A DNA stretch of 63,522 bases. Origin: Pirellulales bacterium. Its GTDB lineage: Bacteria; Planctomycetota; Planctomycetia; Pirellulales; Thermoguttaceae. Position 1 is the first letter of the stretch, and the number at the start of each line of letters is the position of its first letter. The position numbers and the translations under genes were made by a program. This document shows, in pieces, positions 1 to 12,550 of the stretch. The stretch spans positions 1-63,522 of the forward strand of contig JADLEL010000101.1 of the NCBI GenBank assembly GCA_020846145.1, read 5' to 3'. The notes under the pieces are model-generated. The model did not search any database, was not told where the DNA came from, and saw nothing but the letters and a program-made list of their open reading frames with translations.

Positions 1-275
1 AACAACACCTGCGGATCAAGGCGTTTTATGGCGCCACGCCCAACGCCGTGCAGACCCAAATCTGGATCGCGGTGTGCGTTTACGTGCTGGTGGCCATCGT
101 CCGCAAGGAACTCCGACTCGAATGCAGCATGTATCAAATCCTCCAAACCCTCAGCATTTCACTTTTTGAAAAAGTCCCTATCCAGCAAGCACTTACGTCA
201 AATATTTCACAAAACGAAAAAACCTGTTTCCCTAACCAGTTGGTATTGTTCAACTTATGACCGGACAGTAGTGAA
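1..275 (+). mobile_element. Right end of an IS4-like insertion sequence (cut by window edge)
   Basis: The first 260 bases encode a transposase C-terminus. The bases just after its stop, about 261-275, probably contain the right end of the element. The minus-strand ATPase gene that follows loses its expected sequence exactly here and ends in a short tail read out of this end (CACTACTGTCCGGT on the minus strand). The left end and most of the element lie outside the window. The exact boundary is inferred, not proven. Confidence 0.6.
3..260 (+). CDS. IS4-family transposase, C-terminal fragment
   Basis: The reading frame is open from the window edge to a TGA at 258-260, giving about 85 residues. 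It starts QHLRIKAFYGATPNAVQTQ and continues with a hydrophobic IWIAVCVYVLVAIV stretch and YQILQTLSISLFEK. This is the C-terminal signature I recognise from DDE transposases of the IS4 type, lying after the last catalytic Glu region. Such proteins cut and paste their own element. The N-terminal catalytic part is outside the window, so whether the copy is intact cannot be judged. The base composition is AT-rich like the gene it interrupts and unlike the GC-rich genes beyond 1.3 kb. Confidence 0.75.
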   Translation, partial: QHLRIKAFYGATPNAVQTQIWIAVCVYVLVAIVRKELRLECSMYQILQTLSISLFEKVPIQQALTSNISQNEKTCFPNQLVLFNL

Positions 276-1226
276 ATGCTCTACCAAAGATTGCCAAATA
301 ATCCCGTGCATTTCCTTCAGATGATCGACACAGTTCAGACAAAGCATGCTTCTGAGTGAATAAATCCTCGGATATACAACTTACTTTCTCATCTCTCGTT
401 GCGTCAAGATTATAATTAAGTTCAATGGCAAGATGGTTATATAAAACTTCTGCAAAAAACTTTTCTACAAAATCAGAATGCTTATCCCAAACAAAAAAGC
501 GATCCATTTTTATATCTGCAAATATGTCTGCGGATTTCTCAAGACCAATTGTATGCTCATCGGAACGCACAGACAATTTGTATGCAAAATCAACAACACC
601 AATTTTGAATGATATTCTTTTGTTGGAAAAAAATGCCCTTTTAATAAATTCTGCGAAATAAGGCTGCGCATTTTCTGGAATCTGAGCCCATTCGTCAATC
701 AAAATTGTAAGGTTGTTCGCTTTTAACTTATCAAGAAATCTTGTTGTTGATCGAGTGATTTCTAAGTAATTGAATGTTTCACCCGTCGATGATGGTGAAG
801 CAAGATTAGATAACTGCAAAAGAATAGATTCCAAATCATTATGAAGTGTTTTGATGGCATTTCAGCCCTAGTTGCATCATCAAGTAATTCATCACATAAG
901 ACAGATAAAAATTTTGAAAAGAATCTTTTTCCGATATTTTTGTATGAACCATCTAAAGCCAAACCACTTCCAAAAGCTGTACAGTCAATATAGTGGCAAA
1001 GTTCACCTTCTTGGACTTTTTTGCCTAAAAATGCTTTTAACGTATGAGTTTTACCAACCCCTCGACGACCAAATAGAAGTTGGTTTTGTGGAGTATCCAG
1101 TTCTTCCAGTACTTTATTTGGAACAAAAGATTTTACAAGCCTAATCTCCTCTTGTCGCTCTGCTCGACGTTGAATGTTTCGTACGGCTTGCTGAAAAGAA
1201 TCATTATCTAATACAAATAATGCCAC
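250..1226 (-). pseudogene. AAA/ORC-like ATPase, frameshifted and truncated by the IS
   Basis: Two minus-strand frames together form one protein. The first (1226 down to 762) starts at a GTG preceded by GGAG and holds the Walker A motif GRRGVGKT near residue 55. The second (834 down to 250) holds Walker B (LTILIDEW) and a C-terminal EGNARDYLAIF motif typical of Cdc6/STAND-like ATPases. The frames join near 855-860: after TRAE the first runs out of homologous-looking sequence, while the other frame reads AIKTLHNDLESIL, consistent with loss of one base. The C-terminus is cut by the IS end and replaced by about seven foreign residues. The gene is AT-rich and probably acquired. A sequencing error could mimic the frameshift but not the IS truncation. 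Confidence 0.75.
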
Positions 1227-1289
1227 CTTTTAGTACTCCTAAATCTCATTATTGATTTATCGATAGACAAATCCTTGAGTTTGCAATAT

Positions 1290-4613
<3,324 letters not shown>

Positions 4614-5137
4614 GGCCTCGCGCCTTTTGACGCCCTACAACGGCCCAAGAGCCTCCCCAAAATGGGTGTTTATGTCTCTAAAATCCCTTGATGATAGCAC
4701 AGGAACCGCTGAATATTCAAGGGGCGGGAGAGGAGCAATCCCGAATGTGTGGGGTACTCGGAAAATGATTGACTAACGCGAAACTAGAAGAAAGTAATTT
4801 CATTCATTTGGCACAATAACGATCCAAACATGCCCAAAATACCGGTCGGAAACAAGTTTTTAACTCGGCGACCGGAGGCGGGGCTTTTCGACGCGCTTCC
4901 GACCTTGGGGCAAACCTACGAACTTTCTGCAAAAACGGCAGTCGAGAATGGGAATGCTCTTTGTCTTCTCGATCTTTTCTGCTATCATCCACCCGCCTTT
5001 TCCGGCCGGCCCTCTGCGCGGGGGGGAACGAGTGCCTGCCTTCTTATAATCAACATGGAGACACGGAGCACACGGAGAAGGGCAAAAACGCATCTTCCCG
5101 CGTGCCCTCCGCGTGGCCAATTTTCGTCGAACGAAAG
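4614..5137. other. Intergenic region with an ACACGGAG-type dispersed repeat
   Basis: No convincing gene lies between carB and the lipoprotein gene. Short overlapping frames exist on both strands but lack family motifs. Around 5053-5118 there is a degenerate repeat of the ACACGGAG type with an inverted partner (CCTCCGCGTGGC). A second copy of the same family lies at 60058-60145. Confidence 0.5.
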
Positions 5138-6052
5138 ATGTTCCAGCGTTTGCCGCCAGCGCTCCGATGGAGCTTAATTGTCGGGTGCCGCGGATGGCTT
5201 GTCCAACCGTGTTTCCCGCGCTGCCGGGCAAGCCGGCAGCGGCGCCCGATATGTGAACCGGGGACGGTTGCGGCCCTAGCAATTGCCGCCGTTTTGCTCG
5301 CCGGATGCTCCGCGCCGTGGGGAGCGCGGTTGACGCTGCCGGACCGGAACACGATCGTCTGTCAGCAATTGACCGTGCACAGCGATTTCCCCCTGCCCGA
5401 CTATCAACGCCTGCTGGACGATCTGATCTTGCAGCGGGGGGATATCGACCGGCAACTCCTGCTGCCGGTTTCGCCGATGCCGATCCACATTTATCTGTTC
5501 GACAACGAAGATCATTTCGGCGGCTTCATGCGGCTGCATCATCCCGATTTCCCCTCGCGGCGGGCGTTTTTCCTGGAGACGAAAAACCGCATGGAGATCT
5601 ACGCGCAGGCCGGCGAGCGGATGGCCGAAGACCTGCGGCACGAAGTAACCCACGGCTATCTGCATTCGGCGATGCCGAATTTGCCGCTGTGGCTGGATGA
5701 GGGACTGGCCAAATACTACGAAGCGCCGCGCGGGCGGCACGGGCTGAATCGGCCGCTCGTCGAACATTTCAAAAACCGCCCGCCCAGCAAGCCCTTGAAC
5801 GTGGACTTGCAGCGGTTGGAAAAAATCCGGCCCGACGAGGAAATGACCCTCGAAGATTACGCCGAAGCCTGGGCGTGGGTCCATTTTCTGCTCGAAAACC
5901 GGCCGGAATACCGCGAGATTCTCCGCGGCTATCTGGCCGATCTCCGCCGCGACGGCAAGGCCGAACCGCTCTCCACCCGATTGGCGGCTGCGATCCCCCG
6001 CGCCGAAAACGCCATGGTCGAGCATTTACGGAAAATCCTCTTTCCTCTATAA
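5138..6052 (+). CDS. DUF1570-like zinc metallopeptidase lipoprotein
   Basis: The C-terminal half carries HEVTH followed about 20 residues later by WLDEGLAKYYE. This is the HExxH plus distal Glu arrangement of gluzincin metallopeptidases, as in planctomycete DUF1570 proteins. A hydrophobic segment ending in LLAGC is a lipobox, so the mature protein is probably a lipoprotein facing the periplasm. The start is uncertain. The ATG at 5138 follows a GAACGAAAG stretch but leaves a long N-terminal region before the lipobox; no good start lies closer. An in-frame ATG at 4961 would run through a dispersed repeat and is less likely. The substrate is unknown. The next gene begins 38 bases downstream on the same strand. 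Confidence 0.7.
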   Translation: MFQRLPPALRWSLIVGCRGWLVQPCFPRCRASRQRRPICEPGTVAALAIAAVLLAGCSAPWGARLTLPDRNTIVCQQLTVHSDFPLPDYQRLLDDLILQRGDIDRQLLLPVSPMPIHIYLFDNEDHFGGFMRLHHPDFPSRRAFFLETKNRMEIYAQAGERMAEDLRHEVTHGYLHSAMPNLPLWLDEGLAKYYEAPRGRHGLNRPLVEHFKNRPPSKPLNVDLQRLEKIRPDEEMTLEDYAEAWAWVHFLLENRPEYREILRGYLADLRRDGKAEPLSTRLAAAIPRAENAMVEHLRKILFPL

Positions 6053-6090
6053 TTTCCGTATTGCACGCAAAAAAACCGCCGTGGGTGGAC

Positions 6091-7044
6091 ATGATAAGTT
6101 TTCGTTCGTTTTGCAATACCGATCCGCCGGCCATCGCGGCGATCTGGCGCAGCCGCGCCGAGCAACTTGGCTTGTCGCGCGCGGCTTCGCCCGATGTTTT
6201 CGAGCAACTCGTCTTTTCCAAACCTTTTTTCGAGCGCGCCGGGCTGATTCTCGCTTTCGAGGAGGGGCGGCCGGTCGGCTTCGCCCATGCCGGATTCGGT
6301 GCGAACGAAAATAATTCCGGCATATCCACCGCGCTGGGAACGACTTGCTTGATGATGCTCGAACCCGGTTGTTCCGAAAGCGATGTTGCCGCCGGCCTGC
6401 TTGAACATTGCGAGGAATATCTTCGCGGCCGCGGCGCCCAAGTCCTCTACGGGGGCGGCATGGCCCCGCTCAATCCCTTCTACTTGGGACTTTACGGCGG
6501 AAGCGAGTTGCCCGGCGTGCTCGATAGCGACCAAATTGCACGGACGGCTTTCGAGAACGGCCGCTATCGGGAGATCGAGCGCACGCGGATCATGCGCATC
6601 GATCTGAACCGCTTCGAGTCGGTGATCGACCGGCAGCAGATGCAAATCCGCCGGCAGATGGTGGTGGAAGCGCAGATCGACGCTCCCACGCGAACGTGGT
6701 GGGAGGCTTGCACGTTGGGCGAATTCGAGTTGACGCGCTTCGAGATGGTCCCCCGCGGCGGCGGATCCGCCGTCGCTTCGGCCTTGTTTCGCGGCATGGA
6801 CCCCAGCGGCGCGAAAACCTTCGGCCGGACGGCGGGCCTGATGACCTGCGCGGTTGATCCGGCTTATCGCCGCCGCGGCTACGCCGTCTTTCTCCTCAGC
6901 GAAGCCTTCCGCCAATTCCAACGCCAAGGCATTATGACCGTCGAGGCCCAAACGCTCGAAACCAATTTGCCCGCCGTGAATCTGTATAAAAAAATGAAAT
7001 TCGAGCAAATCGGCGGCGGCGGCATCTTTCGGAAAGAAGGCTGA
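6091..7044 (+). CDS. GNAT-family acetyltransferase
   Basis: The protein has 317 residues, long enough for two GNAT-like halves. The C-terminal half has the acetyl-CoA loop context VDPAYRRRGYA followed by a helix (VFLLSEAFRQF) and NLPAVNLYKKMKFEQIG, the classic end of the GNAT fold. The N-terminal half has a weaker copy with the strand-like LILAFEEGRPVGFAHAGFG. Members transfer acetyl groups from acetyl-CoA to amines or protein N-termini; the substrate here cannot be read from sequence. The ATG at 6091 is preceded by GGGTGG. The open frame extends further upstream but overlaps the end of the preceding gene. Confidence 0.85.
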   Translation: MISFRSFCNTDPPAIAAIWRSRAEQLGLSRAASPDVFEQLVFSKPFFERAGLILAFEEGRPVGFAHAGFGANENNSGISTALGTTCLMMLEPGCSESDVAAGLLEHCEEYLRGRGAQVLYGGGMAPLNPFYLGLYGGSELPGVLDSDQIARTAFENGRYREIERTRIMRIDLNRFESVIDRQQMQIRRQMVVEAQIDAPTRTWWEACTLGEFELTRFEMVPRGGGSAVASALFRGMDPSGAKTFGRTAGLMTCAVDPAYRRRGYAVFLLSEAFRQFQRQGIMTVEAQTLETNLPAVNLYKKMKFEQIGGGGIFRKEG

Positions 7045-7281
7045 GAGGCGGCAACGCACCCCCTATCGATATGGTTTCCGCCCGACATTTCGCATTTTTC
7101 ACAGTTTTCGGTTGAGAAAAATGATTGACGGTCGGGGGACCTGCGTATTACAATCGGGATAGTATGGCGTTGGCAGTATTGTCGGGACGATCGCGCATCT
7201 TGCTTCCCTTCATCCGCTGACTCGCTTTGACACTCCTTCCATGGCTCATTCCAACCGGGCGCAAACGCCCAGGAGGCAGCG

Positions 7282-8517
7282 GTGCGATATCGAAATTCGT
7301 TGCAGCGGGCGACGTTGCGCCCGACTTCGCCCCAACGCGCGCCGGGAAATCATCTCCACGCGATGGTGATCCCTTGGCCTGCTCCCCCGGCATTCTTCCC
7401 CCTGCTCCGCCTGCTGGTCCCGTTCCTTCTGTTTTGGCTGATGCTCGCCGCAAGCGGCTGGGCCTACACTTTCCAAAACACCGGACTGTACCAGTCTTAT
7501 AACAATCTGTCCGCCTGGGCGAACACTCTGCAAAGCCAAAACCCGAATTTAGTGAGAGTGGTGCAATACGGCACTTCCTACCAGGGCAATCCGCTCTTGG
7601 CCGTCAACATCACCGTCGATCCCGCGGCCGATAATCCCAACAAGCCGGAGTTTCTGTTCGCGGGCGGCATTCACGCGCGGGAAGTGATCGGCTCCGAGGC
7701 GGCGCTGAAAATCGCCGAAAACTTGGTGAACGGTTACCGCAATGGCGATCCGCTTTATCAGAACATGCTTTCCACGCGCGACGTGTGGATCATCCCCCAG
7801 CAGAATCCCGACGGCCGCTTGGCAGTCGAAGCCGGCCGCAGCGACCATCGCAAGAATATGCACTTGTACCCCGGGCAAATCGCCAACCACGTTACGTGCG
7901 GAGTAGATCTGAATCGCAATTATCCGCATCTTTGGAATCTGGCGTCGGACTACGTTCCGCACGAAACCTACCGCGGCCCCTCCGTGCTCTCGGAGCCGGA
8001 GGCCTACTCGCTGTGGAATCTACTGCACGACCAATCGAAATTCAGCAACCTGCTGGCGTCGGTCGATTTTCACAGCGGCGCGACGACGATCCTCACGCCC
8101 TGGAGTTCGCCGACCGATTACGCGCAGCACCAAAATCAAATTCCCCTGGCGGTGCGGAATAAATTCGCTTCGCTGGCCGCCGCGTTGCAGCAAAAGACCG
8201 GTTTTCCCACCGACCGGCTGACCTACGACTATTACGGCACGGAGTCGGACAGCCTCTTCGAAGAGTTCGATTCGTATTCGATGACCATCGAGCTTTACAA
8301 CGGCGGCAATCCGCTTTACAACGTGGACGATTACTTCCAGTACTTCAATCCCGTCGATGCCGCCGCGCGCGACGCCACGGTGAAAAAGGCCGTCGATTCG
8401 GCGCTCTACCTCTTGAGCGACGCCGCCTTCGCCGTGCCCGAGCCTGCGACCCTCGTGCTGCTCGCGGCCGCCGGATTGATATTGCTGGCATTAGTACGTC
8501 GTCGGCGAAATCCGTAG
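7282..8517 (+). CDS. M14 zinc carboxypeptidase with PEP-CTERM anchor
   Basis: This is a secreted M14-type metallocarboxypeptidase. The zinc site is visible as GGIHARE (His131, Glu134), with the third ligand in DFHSGATT. The substrate motif GVDLNRNYP and the catalytic-Glu strand MTIELYNGG are also present. A hydrophobic signal segment lies near residues 40-60. The C-terminus is VPEPATLVLLAAAGLILLALVRRRR, a PEP-CTERM sorting signal made of a PEP motif, one membrane helix and an Arg cluster, so the protein is probably processed and exported by an exosortase system. The GTG start at 7282 is chosen because AGGAGG lies five bases upstream; the ATG at 7363 lacks such a site. Confidence 0.92.
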   Translation: MRYRNSLQRATLRPTSPQRAPGNHLHAMVIPWPAPPAFFPLLRLLVPFLLFWLMLAASGWAYTFQNTGLYQSYNNLSAWANTLQSQNPNLVRVVQYGTSYQGNPLLAVNITVDPAADNPNKPEFLFAGGIHAREVIGSEAALKIAENLVNGYRNGDPLYQNMLSTRDVWIIPQQNPDGRLAVEAGRSDHRKNMHLYPGQIANHVTCGVDLNRNYPHLWNLASDYVPHETYRGPSVLSEPEAYSLWNLLHDQSKFSNLLASVDFHSGATTILTPWSSPTDYAQHQNQIPLAVRNKFASLAAALQQKTGFPTDRLTYDYYGTESDSLFEEFDSYSMTIELYNGGNPLYNVDDYFQYFNPVDAAARDATVKKAVDSALYLLSDAAFAVPEPATLVLLAAAGLILLALVRRRRNP

Positions 8518-8555
8518 GATGAGATGGCGTCAAGCGCCACTGTTGGTTTATCTGC

Positions 8556-9833
8556 CTAGCGATCGCCCGCAGCCGCAGGTTTGCCCAAGCGCGAAGCACG
8601 CTCGTGCAGCGCCTTTTTCACTTCCTTCAGGTAGCCGCCGCCGTATTTCCGTTGCGGCAGCAGCGCGCTGCCCTCGGTCCATTCGTTCCAGGAGTTGACG
8701 AATAGCGCTGGAGGCCGAAGCTTGCTCTCGTCGCAGTGTTTCAGAGCGCGCCGAAACAGATCGCCAAACTTCTCCGGCGTGTTGTCGATGACCGTGGGCG
8801 TGTAGGGGTAGTGGTTCTTCCGCGGCGGCCAGGGCACGTCTTTCTCCCAACGCGGCGTGACATCCCACCCGACCGTAACCACTGGGCCGTACGGAAGTTC
8901 TCCGTTGTCCATGTTGTCCCAATAGCTCTCGTGACGGCGCAACATCGCGTCGTATTCCTCGAAAGGCTGCTCGGGCAGTCTCAGCCCCGACGACATCGTC
9001 GTCACATTGTAGCTGGTCATGCTGTCGAAGCCCGCCTGCTTGATCGACGGGATACTCGGCGGAATGCCGGTAAAGGCGGCGAAGTGCATTTCCCCCAAAC
9101 CCGCCCGGCGGACCTTCTCGCGGGCCGCATCCAGAACGGCCCTGGTTTTTTCCGGTCCCCCCAACTGCTTGATGAAATCCTCGGGCGCGAACAGGGCGAA
9201 GTACCGCCCTCCGTTCACCTTCCAGTAGTTGGGCTGGTTAAAGTGCTTGTCGATGCAATGCCGCATCACTCGGTCGAAGTTCGCGGGCGAATGCCGCAGC
9301 GGCAGCAGCCAGTTGACAGGCCCGTCATAGGGGAACGGAAAGTAGTTTACCCAGGTGTGGTCGGCCCACATCAGCGCGTACTTGATCTTGTCCTTGTTGG
9401 GCGTCTTCGGCAGCGTCTCTTCGACGGGCCGATGGAGGATTTGGACCCCGCAGTACCAGTACCAGTCGAAGACGAACGCATCGATGCCGTGATCGACCGC
9501 CAGATCGATCTGTTTGGCCATCCACTGCGGATTGGCTTCATCGAAGTAGCCCCATTCGTCGGTCGGCTTGATCCGGTTTTGGCCGGGAAACCGCTCGGGA
9601 TTTTCGCGGAGCAGTTGCCACTCGTTCCAGTTTTCGCCGTACCAACTCGAATAATGATCGTCGCTGTGCCAACTCGGGAAGTAGATCGCCGCCACGTCCA
9701 GCTTTTGTTTGTCCGCCGGTGGATCCCGCGGTGTATTCTGTGCCAATGCCAAGTCCGCCAAAGCGATGCCGATCATCGACAACGCTTCAATAATCCCTGC
9801 GACATAGCCGCGGCACGGCGCGAACTTGGACAT
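8556..9833 (-). CDS. Secreted GH99-like (WbsX-type) glycoside hydrolase domain protein
   Basis: The 425 residues begin with a hydrophobic signal-like segment ending near ALAQ. The body shows WbsX/GH99-like landmarks: AIYFPSWH, GIDAFVFDWYWY and a C-terminal FVNSWNEWTEGSALLP. These proteins adopt a TIM barrel and act on, or are linked to, alpha-mannan or O-antigen-like polysaccharides; the real substrate is unknown. The signal peptide suggests it works outside the cytoplasm. It converges with the M14 gene, leaving a 38-base gap. A palindromic repeat lies just upstream of its start. Confidence 0.85.
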   Translation of the reverse strand: MSKFAPCRGYVAGIIEALSMIGIALADLALAQNTPRDPPADKQKLDVAAIYFPSWHSDDHYSSWYGENWNEWQLLRENPERFPGQNRIKPTDEWGYFDEANPQWMAKQIDLAVDHGIDAFVFDWYWYCGVQILHRPVEETLPKTPNKDKIKYALMWADHTWVNYFPFPYDGPVNWLLPLRHSPANFDRVMRHCIDKHFNQPNYWKVNGGRYFALFAPEDFIKQLGGPEKTRAVLDAAREKVRRAGLGEMHFAAFTGIPPSIPSIKQAGFDSMTSYNVTTMSSGLRLPEQPFEEYDAMLRRHESYWDNMDNGELPYGPVVTVGWDVTPRWEKDVPWPPRKNHYPYTPTVIDNTPEKFGDLFRRALKHCDESKLRPPALFVNSWNEWTEGSALLPQRKYGGGYLKEVKKALHERASRLGKPAAAGDR

Positions 9834-9890
9834 GATATCACCTGGTATATAAGGGAATAATTCCGCCGCCTTAGAACCTCAATTCGTTGA

Positions 9891-9956
9891 GGTGGCAGTT
9901 GTACTGCCACCTCTGCTATCCGGCGATTCAAGGGGTGGCAGTACAACTGCCACCCC
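9891..9956. repeat. Pair of GGTGGCAGT/ACTGCCACC palindromes
   Basis: Two hairpins, 9891-9911 and 9932-9956, share the core GGTGGCAGT with ACTGCCACC and differ in their outer bases. Related cores occur near 13150, inside the queG element near 18270 and inside the element at 49501-49622, so this is a dispersed family. Confidence 0.8.
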
Positions 9957-10027
9957 AACCGACATGGTTTTGGGATAGGCACTTATTGATTGTCGCCATA
10001 GTTTTTTCGCCGGATTGGCAATCCGTT

Positions 10028-10768
10028 CTATTTATCCGCTTTGATGATCTGCTCGTCGTAGCTCACTTCGATCTTGCCGCCCGGCGGCACGACGAGGAAG
10101 CGTTCGTCGTCCCAGGGGCCATCGACGAGGCTTTGCAGGAGCGACATGTCGCCTTCGAGCTTCTCGTATTGCCAGCCGCGCTCGGCGGCTTCCTCGCGCG
10201 TGCGGCGCTCGAAGCGGTCGTCCGGCTCGACGCCCATTGCGATGTAGGTGAGCTTGCTGTAATTCCGCGTCGTGTCGCAAAGCTGCTCGTAGAGGAACTT
10301 GGCGTTGTCCTCGCCGTATTTCTCGACAAGCTCCTCGTAGGTTTGCGTCATGCCCGACTGGTGGGCGATCGAATCCTGGGCGTATTGATGCAATCCTTCG
10401 CCGCGTTCGATCCAGCCGCTGGTCTTGAAATACACGCCGGGATTTTTCTGGAAGTAATCGAGGTAGCGCTGCTTGTCGCCGAGAAAGAGCGTGATGCAAT
10501 CGTGCGCCCGGGGCACGACCAAAGGGATGGAGGGCGCGGTCAAGCCCAATAGCCCGTTGCTGCACAGGGCGTAGCCCATCAGCACGGCGTCGTAGCGCGA
10601 CGCATCGACCTGGGCGAGCACCTCCTTGAGCCGCGCGGACATGCCCACCTGGCCGATATCGTGCAGCCCCTTGGGCAGAAATTCGATATCGATTTGGTTG
10701 ACCGACCGCGCCACCGCGGCGCAGATTTCGCGATAGACGATTTCGCAGGCAATAAGTTTCAGTCGCAT
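10028..10768 (-). CDS. DUF1638 domain protein
   Basis: The 246-residue soluble protein begins MRLKLIACEIVYREI and contains VVPRAHDCITLFLGDKQRYLDYF, followed by YFKTSGWIERGEG. I recognise these as hallmarks of DUF1638. Several Cys (ACEI, YALCSNG, HDCIT) and His residues look suited to metal or cofactor binding, but no activity is established that I can name. The start ATG at 10768 begins the conserved N-terminus. It lies downstream of a histidine kinase/response regulator pair on the same strand, separated by a short heptamer repeat. The name is a family assignment, not a function. Confidence 0.75.
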   Translation of the reverse strand: MRLKLIACEIVYREICAAVARSVNQIDIEFLPKGLHDIGQVGMSARLKEVLAQVDASRYDAVLMGYALCSNGLLGLTAPSIPLVVPRAHDCITLFLGDKQRYLDYFQKNPGVYFKTSGWIERGEGLHQYAQDSIAHQSGMTQTYEELVEKYGEDNAKFLYEQLCDTTRNYSKLTYIAMGVEPDDRFERRTREEAAERGWQYEKLEGDMSLLQSLVDGPWDDERFLVVPPGGKIEVSYDEQIIKADK

Positions 10769-10769
10769 T

Positions 10770-10827
10770 GAGAGTTCACAGTTTACAGTTCACAGTTTTT
10801 TTCTCCCCTCACCCCTCTCCCCTCACT
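10770..10827. repeat. Heptamer repeats GTTYACA and CTCACCC/CTCTCCC
   Basis: The stretch holds three 7-base units of the form GTTCACA/GTTTACA, then a run of CTCACCCCTCTCCCCTC-type units. It fills the gap between the DUF1638 gene and the response regulator and overlaps the latter's last codons. Confidence 0.8.
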
Positions 10828-11545
10828 CCGGCTTCGCCAAAAACCGGTAGCCCGCGTCGCGGATCGTCAAAAAATGCTTCGGCGCCGCGGGGTCCGGCTC
10901 GAAGGTCTTTCGCAAGCGGCGGATGAACTGGTCGGGGGCGCGGGTGTTCAAATCGCCGGGCAAGTTCCAAATTTTCTCGAGCAGTTCCCGCCGCGAAATC
11001 ACGCGGCCTTCGTTCTCGATGAAATATCGGAGGAGCGACATTTCCAACTGCGTCATGCGGACCGGCTCGCCGGCGACGGACACCTCGAAGGTCTCGAAGT
11101 TGATCTTCGCCCGCGCGAACTCGAACTCGCGGATCGTGCCCGCCGGCAGCGCGCGGCGGCGGTCGCGGCTATGAAAGGTCAATAAATTCTTCACGCGGGC
11201 GAGAAATTCGTCCAGGTCGAAGGGCTTCGCGAGGTATTGGTTGGCTCCCGCCTCGAAACCCCGCGTGCGATCCTCCGTAAGCGTGCGGGCGGTGAGAATC
11301 AGGATCGGCAAATCCATGTCGAACTCGCGGATCGCCTCGCAGACGGCGTAGCCGCTCATGCCCGGCAACATCAGGTCCAAGACCACGAGATCGATGCCCT
11401 CCGGCTGGTCCTCCAGAATCGCCAAGGCCGTCCGCCCGTCGCCCACGGCCGTCGCGCGGTATCCCTCGGCCACGAGATTGTACTTGATCCCCGTGGCCAA
11501 GTGTTCCTCGTCTTCAACCACCAGGATGTGCGGAGGGGAGTTCAT
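10823..11545 (-). CDS. OmpR/PhoB-type response regulator
   Basis: The protein has 240 residues. The receiver domain (residues 7-122) shows the acidic pair EDEE, the phosphoacceptor Asp57 in VVLDLMLPG and the conserved Lys in YLAKPFDLDEF. The C-terminal winged helix (about 145-240) has RVISRRELLEKIW and FIRRLRKTFEPD, typical of OmpR/PhoB DNA binding. It is probably phosphorylated by the kinase encoded just upstream and controls unknown promoters. The start is set at 11545 because MNSPPHILVVEDE matches the family N-terminus. The open frame runs 26 codons further, but that part only translates a heptamer repeat (period-7 residues such as FVIRPSS). No clear Shine-Dalgarno is seen. Confidence 0.92.
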   Translation of the reverse strand: MNSPPHILVVEDEEHLATGIKYNLVAEGYRATAVGDGRTALAILEDQPEGIDLVVLDLMLPGMSGYAVCEAIREFDMDLPILILTARTLTEDRTRGFEAGANQYLAKPFDLDEFLARVKNLLTFHSRDRRRALPAGTIREFEFARAKINFETFEVSVAGEPVRMTQLEMSLLRYFIENEGRVISRRELLEKIWNLPGDLNTRAPDQFIRRLRKTFEPDPAAPKHFLTIRDAGYRFLAKPE

Positions 11546-11547
11546 AA

Positions 11548-11652
11548 GGAAGTATGAAGGATGAAGGATGAAGGATGAAGGACGAATGACGAAGGACGAA
11601 GGACGAAATGTCGCGGTATTCATCCTTCATCCTTCATACTTCATCCTTCCCT
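11548..11652. repeat. ATGAAGG heptamer array with inverted partner
   Basis: Degenerate ATGAAGG/ACGAAGG units run from 11548 to about 11608 and are followed by the reverse-complement array (CATCCTT units, about 11619-11652). The pair can form a large hairpin between kinase and regulator. The inverted arm encodes the last residues of the kinase (MKYEG). The same heptamer recurs near 23304, 24404, 44540 and 50985. Confidence 0.85.
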
Positions 11653-12550
11653 TCAGCACTACCTCGAACGTCGTTCCGGTTCCTGTTTGGGCGTCGCGGA
11701 CGCGGATCTGCCCGCGGTGCCGACGGACCAGCGTGCGGACAATGTGCAATCCCAAGCCGGTGCCGGGCTTCTCGCGTTCGAGTTCGAGGCCCAGCCGCAC
11801 GAAGCGTCCGAATATCTTCCGCCGCAGGTTGTGCGGGATGCCGCGACCGTTGTCGGAAACCTGCACCACCACGCTCGAATCGGGTTCGGATCGCATACGC
11901 ACTTCGACCAGCGGCGGTTGGCCGGCGTATTTCACGGCATTGTCGATCAAATTGCGAAAGATGATCTCCAAATCGGTCCGGTGCCCGCGGACCGCGCACG
12001 GCTCGATATCCATTTTGACACATTCTTTCGGCACGCGGTAGATGGCGCATACTCCCGCGGCGCAAATTTCCAAGAGCGAAGCCAGTTCCACGTCCTCGAG
12101 CGAATCGGCGGGCCGCTCCGCGTCCAGCCGGCCGGCGTCGAGCATCTGGTTGATCAGCCGGTCGAGCCGCTCCAAATCTTCCAGCATGAAGCGGTGAAAT
12201 TCCGACTGCTGCCGCGCATCGACCTGATGCCGCGAGAGCGTTTGCAGATAGAGCTTCATCGAGGCGATCGGCGATTTCAATTCGTGCGTTACGCTATCGA
12301 TGAAATTCGACTGCCGCCGCGTCAGATTGATGGCCTTGATCGAGAGCACCAAATACAAAACCGTGCCCGTCAAAAGCAGCCCGCTCACGACCGACCCGGT
12401 GGTCAAGAGCGTCCAATAGAGCGCGGAGTAGCGGTCGCTCTGCAGCGCCCCGCTCACGTTCAACAAAACCCAGCCGATCGTCAGCACGATGAGCATCGCG
12501 ATCATCAAGACCGCGAGCAAAATCGGCAGTTTCAGCGAACGACGGGACAT
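11627..12550 (-). CDS. Membrane sensor histidine kinase
   Basis: The protein has 307 residues. Two membrane helices (about residues 9-31 and 48-70) enclose a very short extracytoplasmic loop, so direct periplasmic ligand sensing is unlikely. HisKA follows with SVTHELKSPIASMKL (phosphorylated His89). The HATPase_c domain has the N box NLIDNAVKYA, G1 VSDNGRGIP and G2 GTGLGLHIV. It presumably phosphorylates the response regulator encoded 81 bases downstream on the same strand. The final residues come from a heptamer repeat, so the stop codon lies inside repeat DNA. The upstream gap holds a large palindromic element. Confidence 0.93.
   Translation of the reverse strand: MSRRSLKLPILLAVLMIAMLIVLTIGWVLLNVSGALQSDRYSALYWTLLTTGSVVSGLLLTGTVLYLVLSIKAINLTRRQSNFIDSVTHELKSPIASMKLYLQTLSRHQVDARQQSEFHRFMLEDLERLDRLINQMLDAGRLDAERPADSLEDVELASLLEICAAGVCAIYRVPKECVKMDIEPCAVRGHRTDLEIIFRNLIDNAVKYAGQPPLVEVRMRSEPDSSVVVQVSDNGRGIPHNLRRKIFGRFVRLGLELEREKPGTGLGLHIVRTLVRRHRGQIRVRDAQTGTGTTFEVVLKGRMKYEG

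Noticed and set aside
762..860. Programmed ribosomal frameshift in the ATPase gene
   Set aside because: No slippery heptamer and no downstream structure are seen at the junction, and the gene is also truncated by an IS, so plain decay is simpler.
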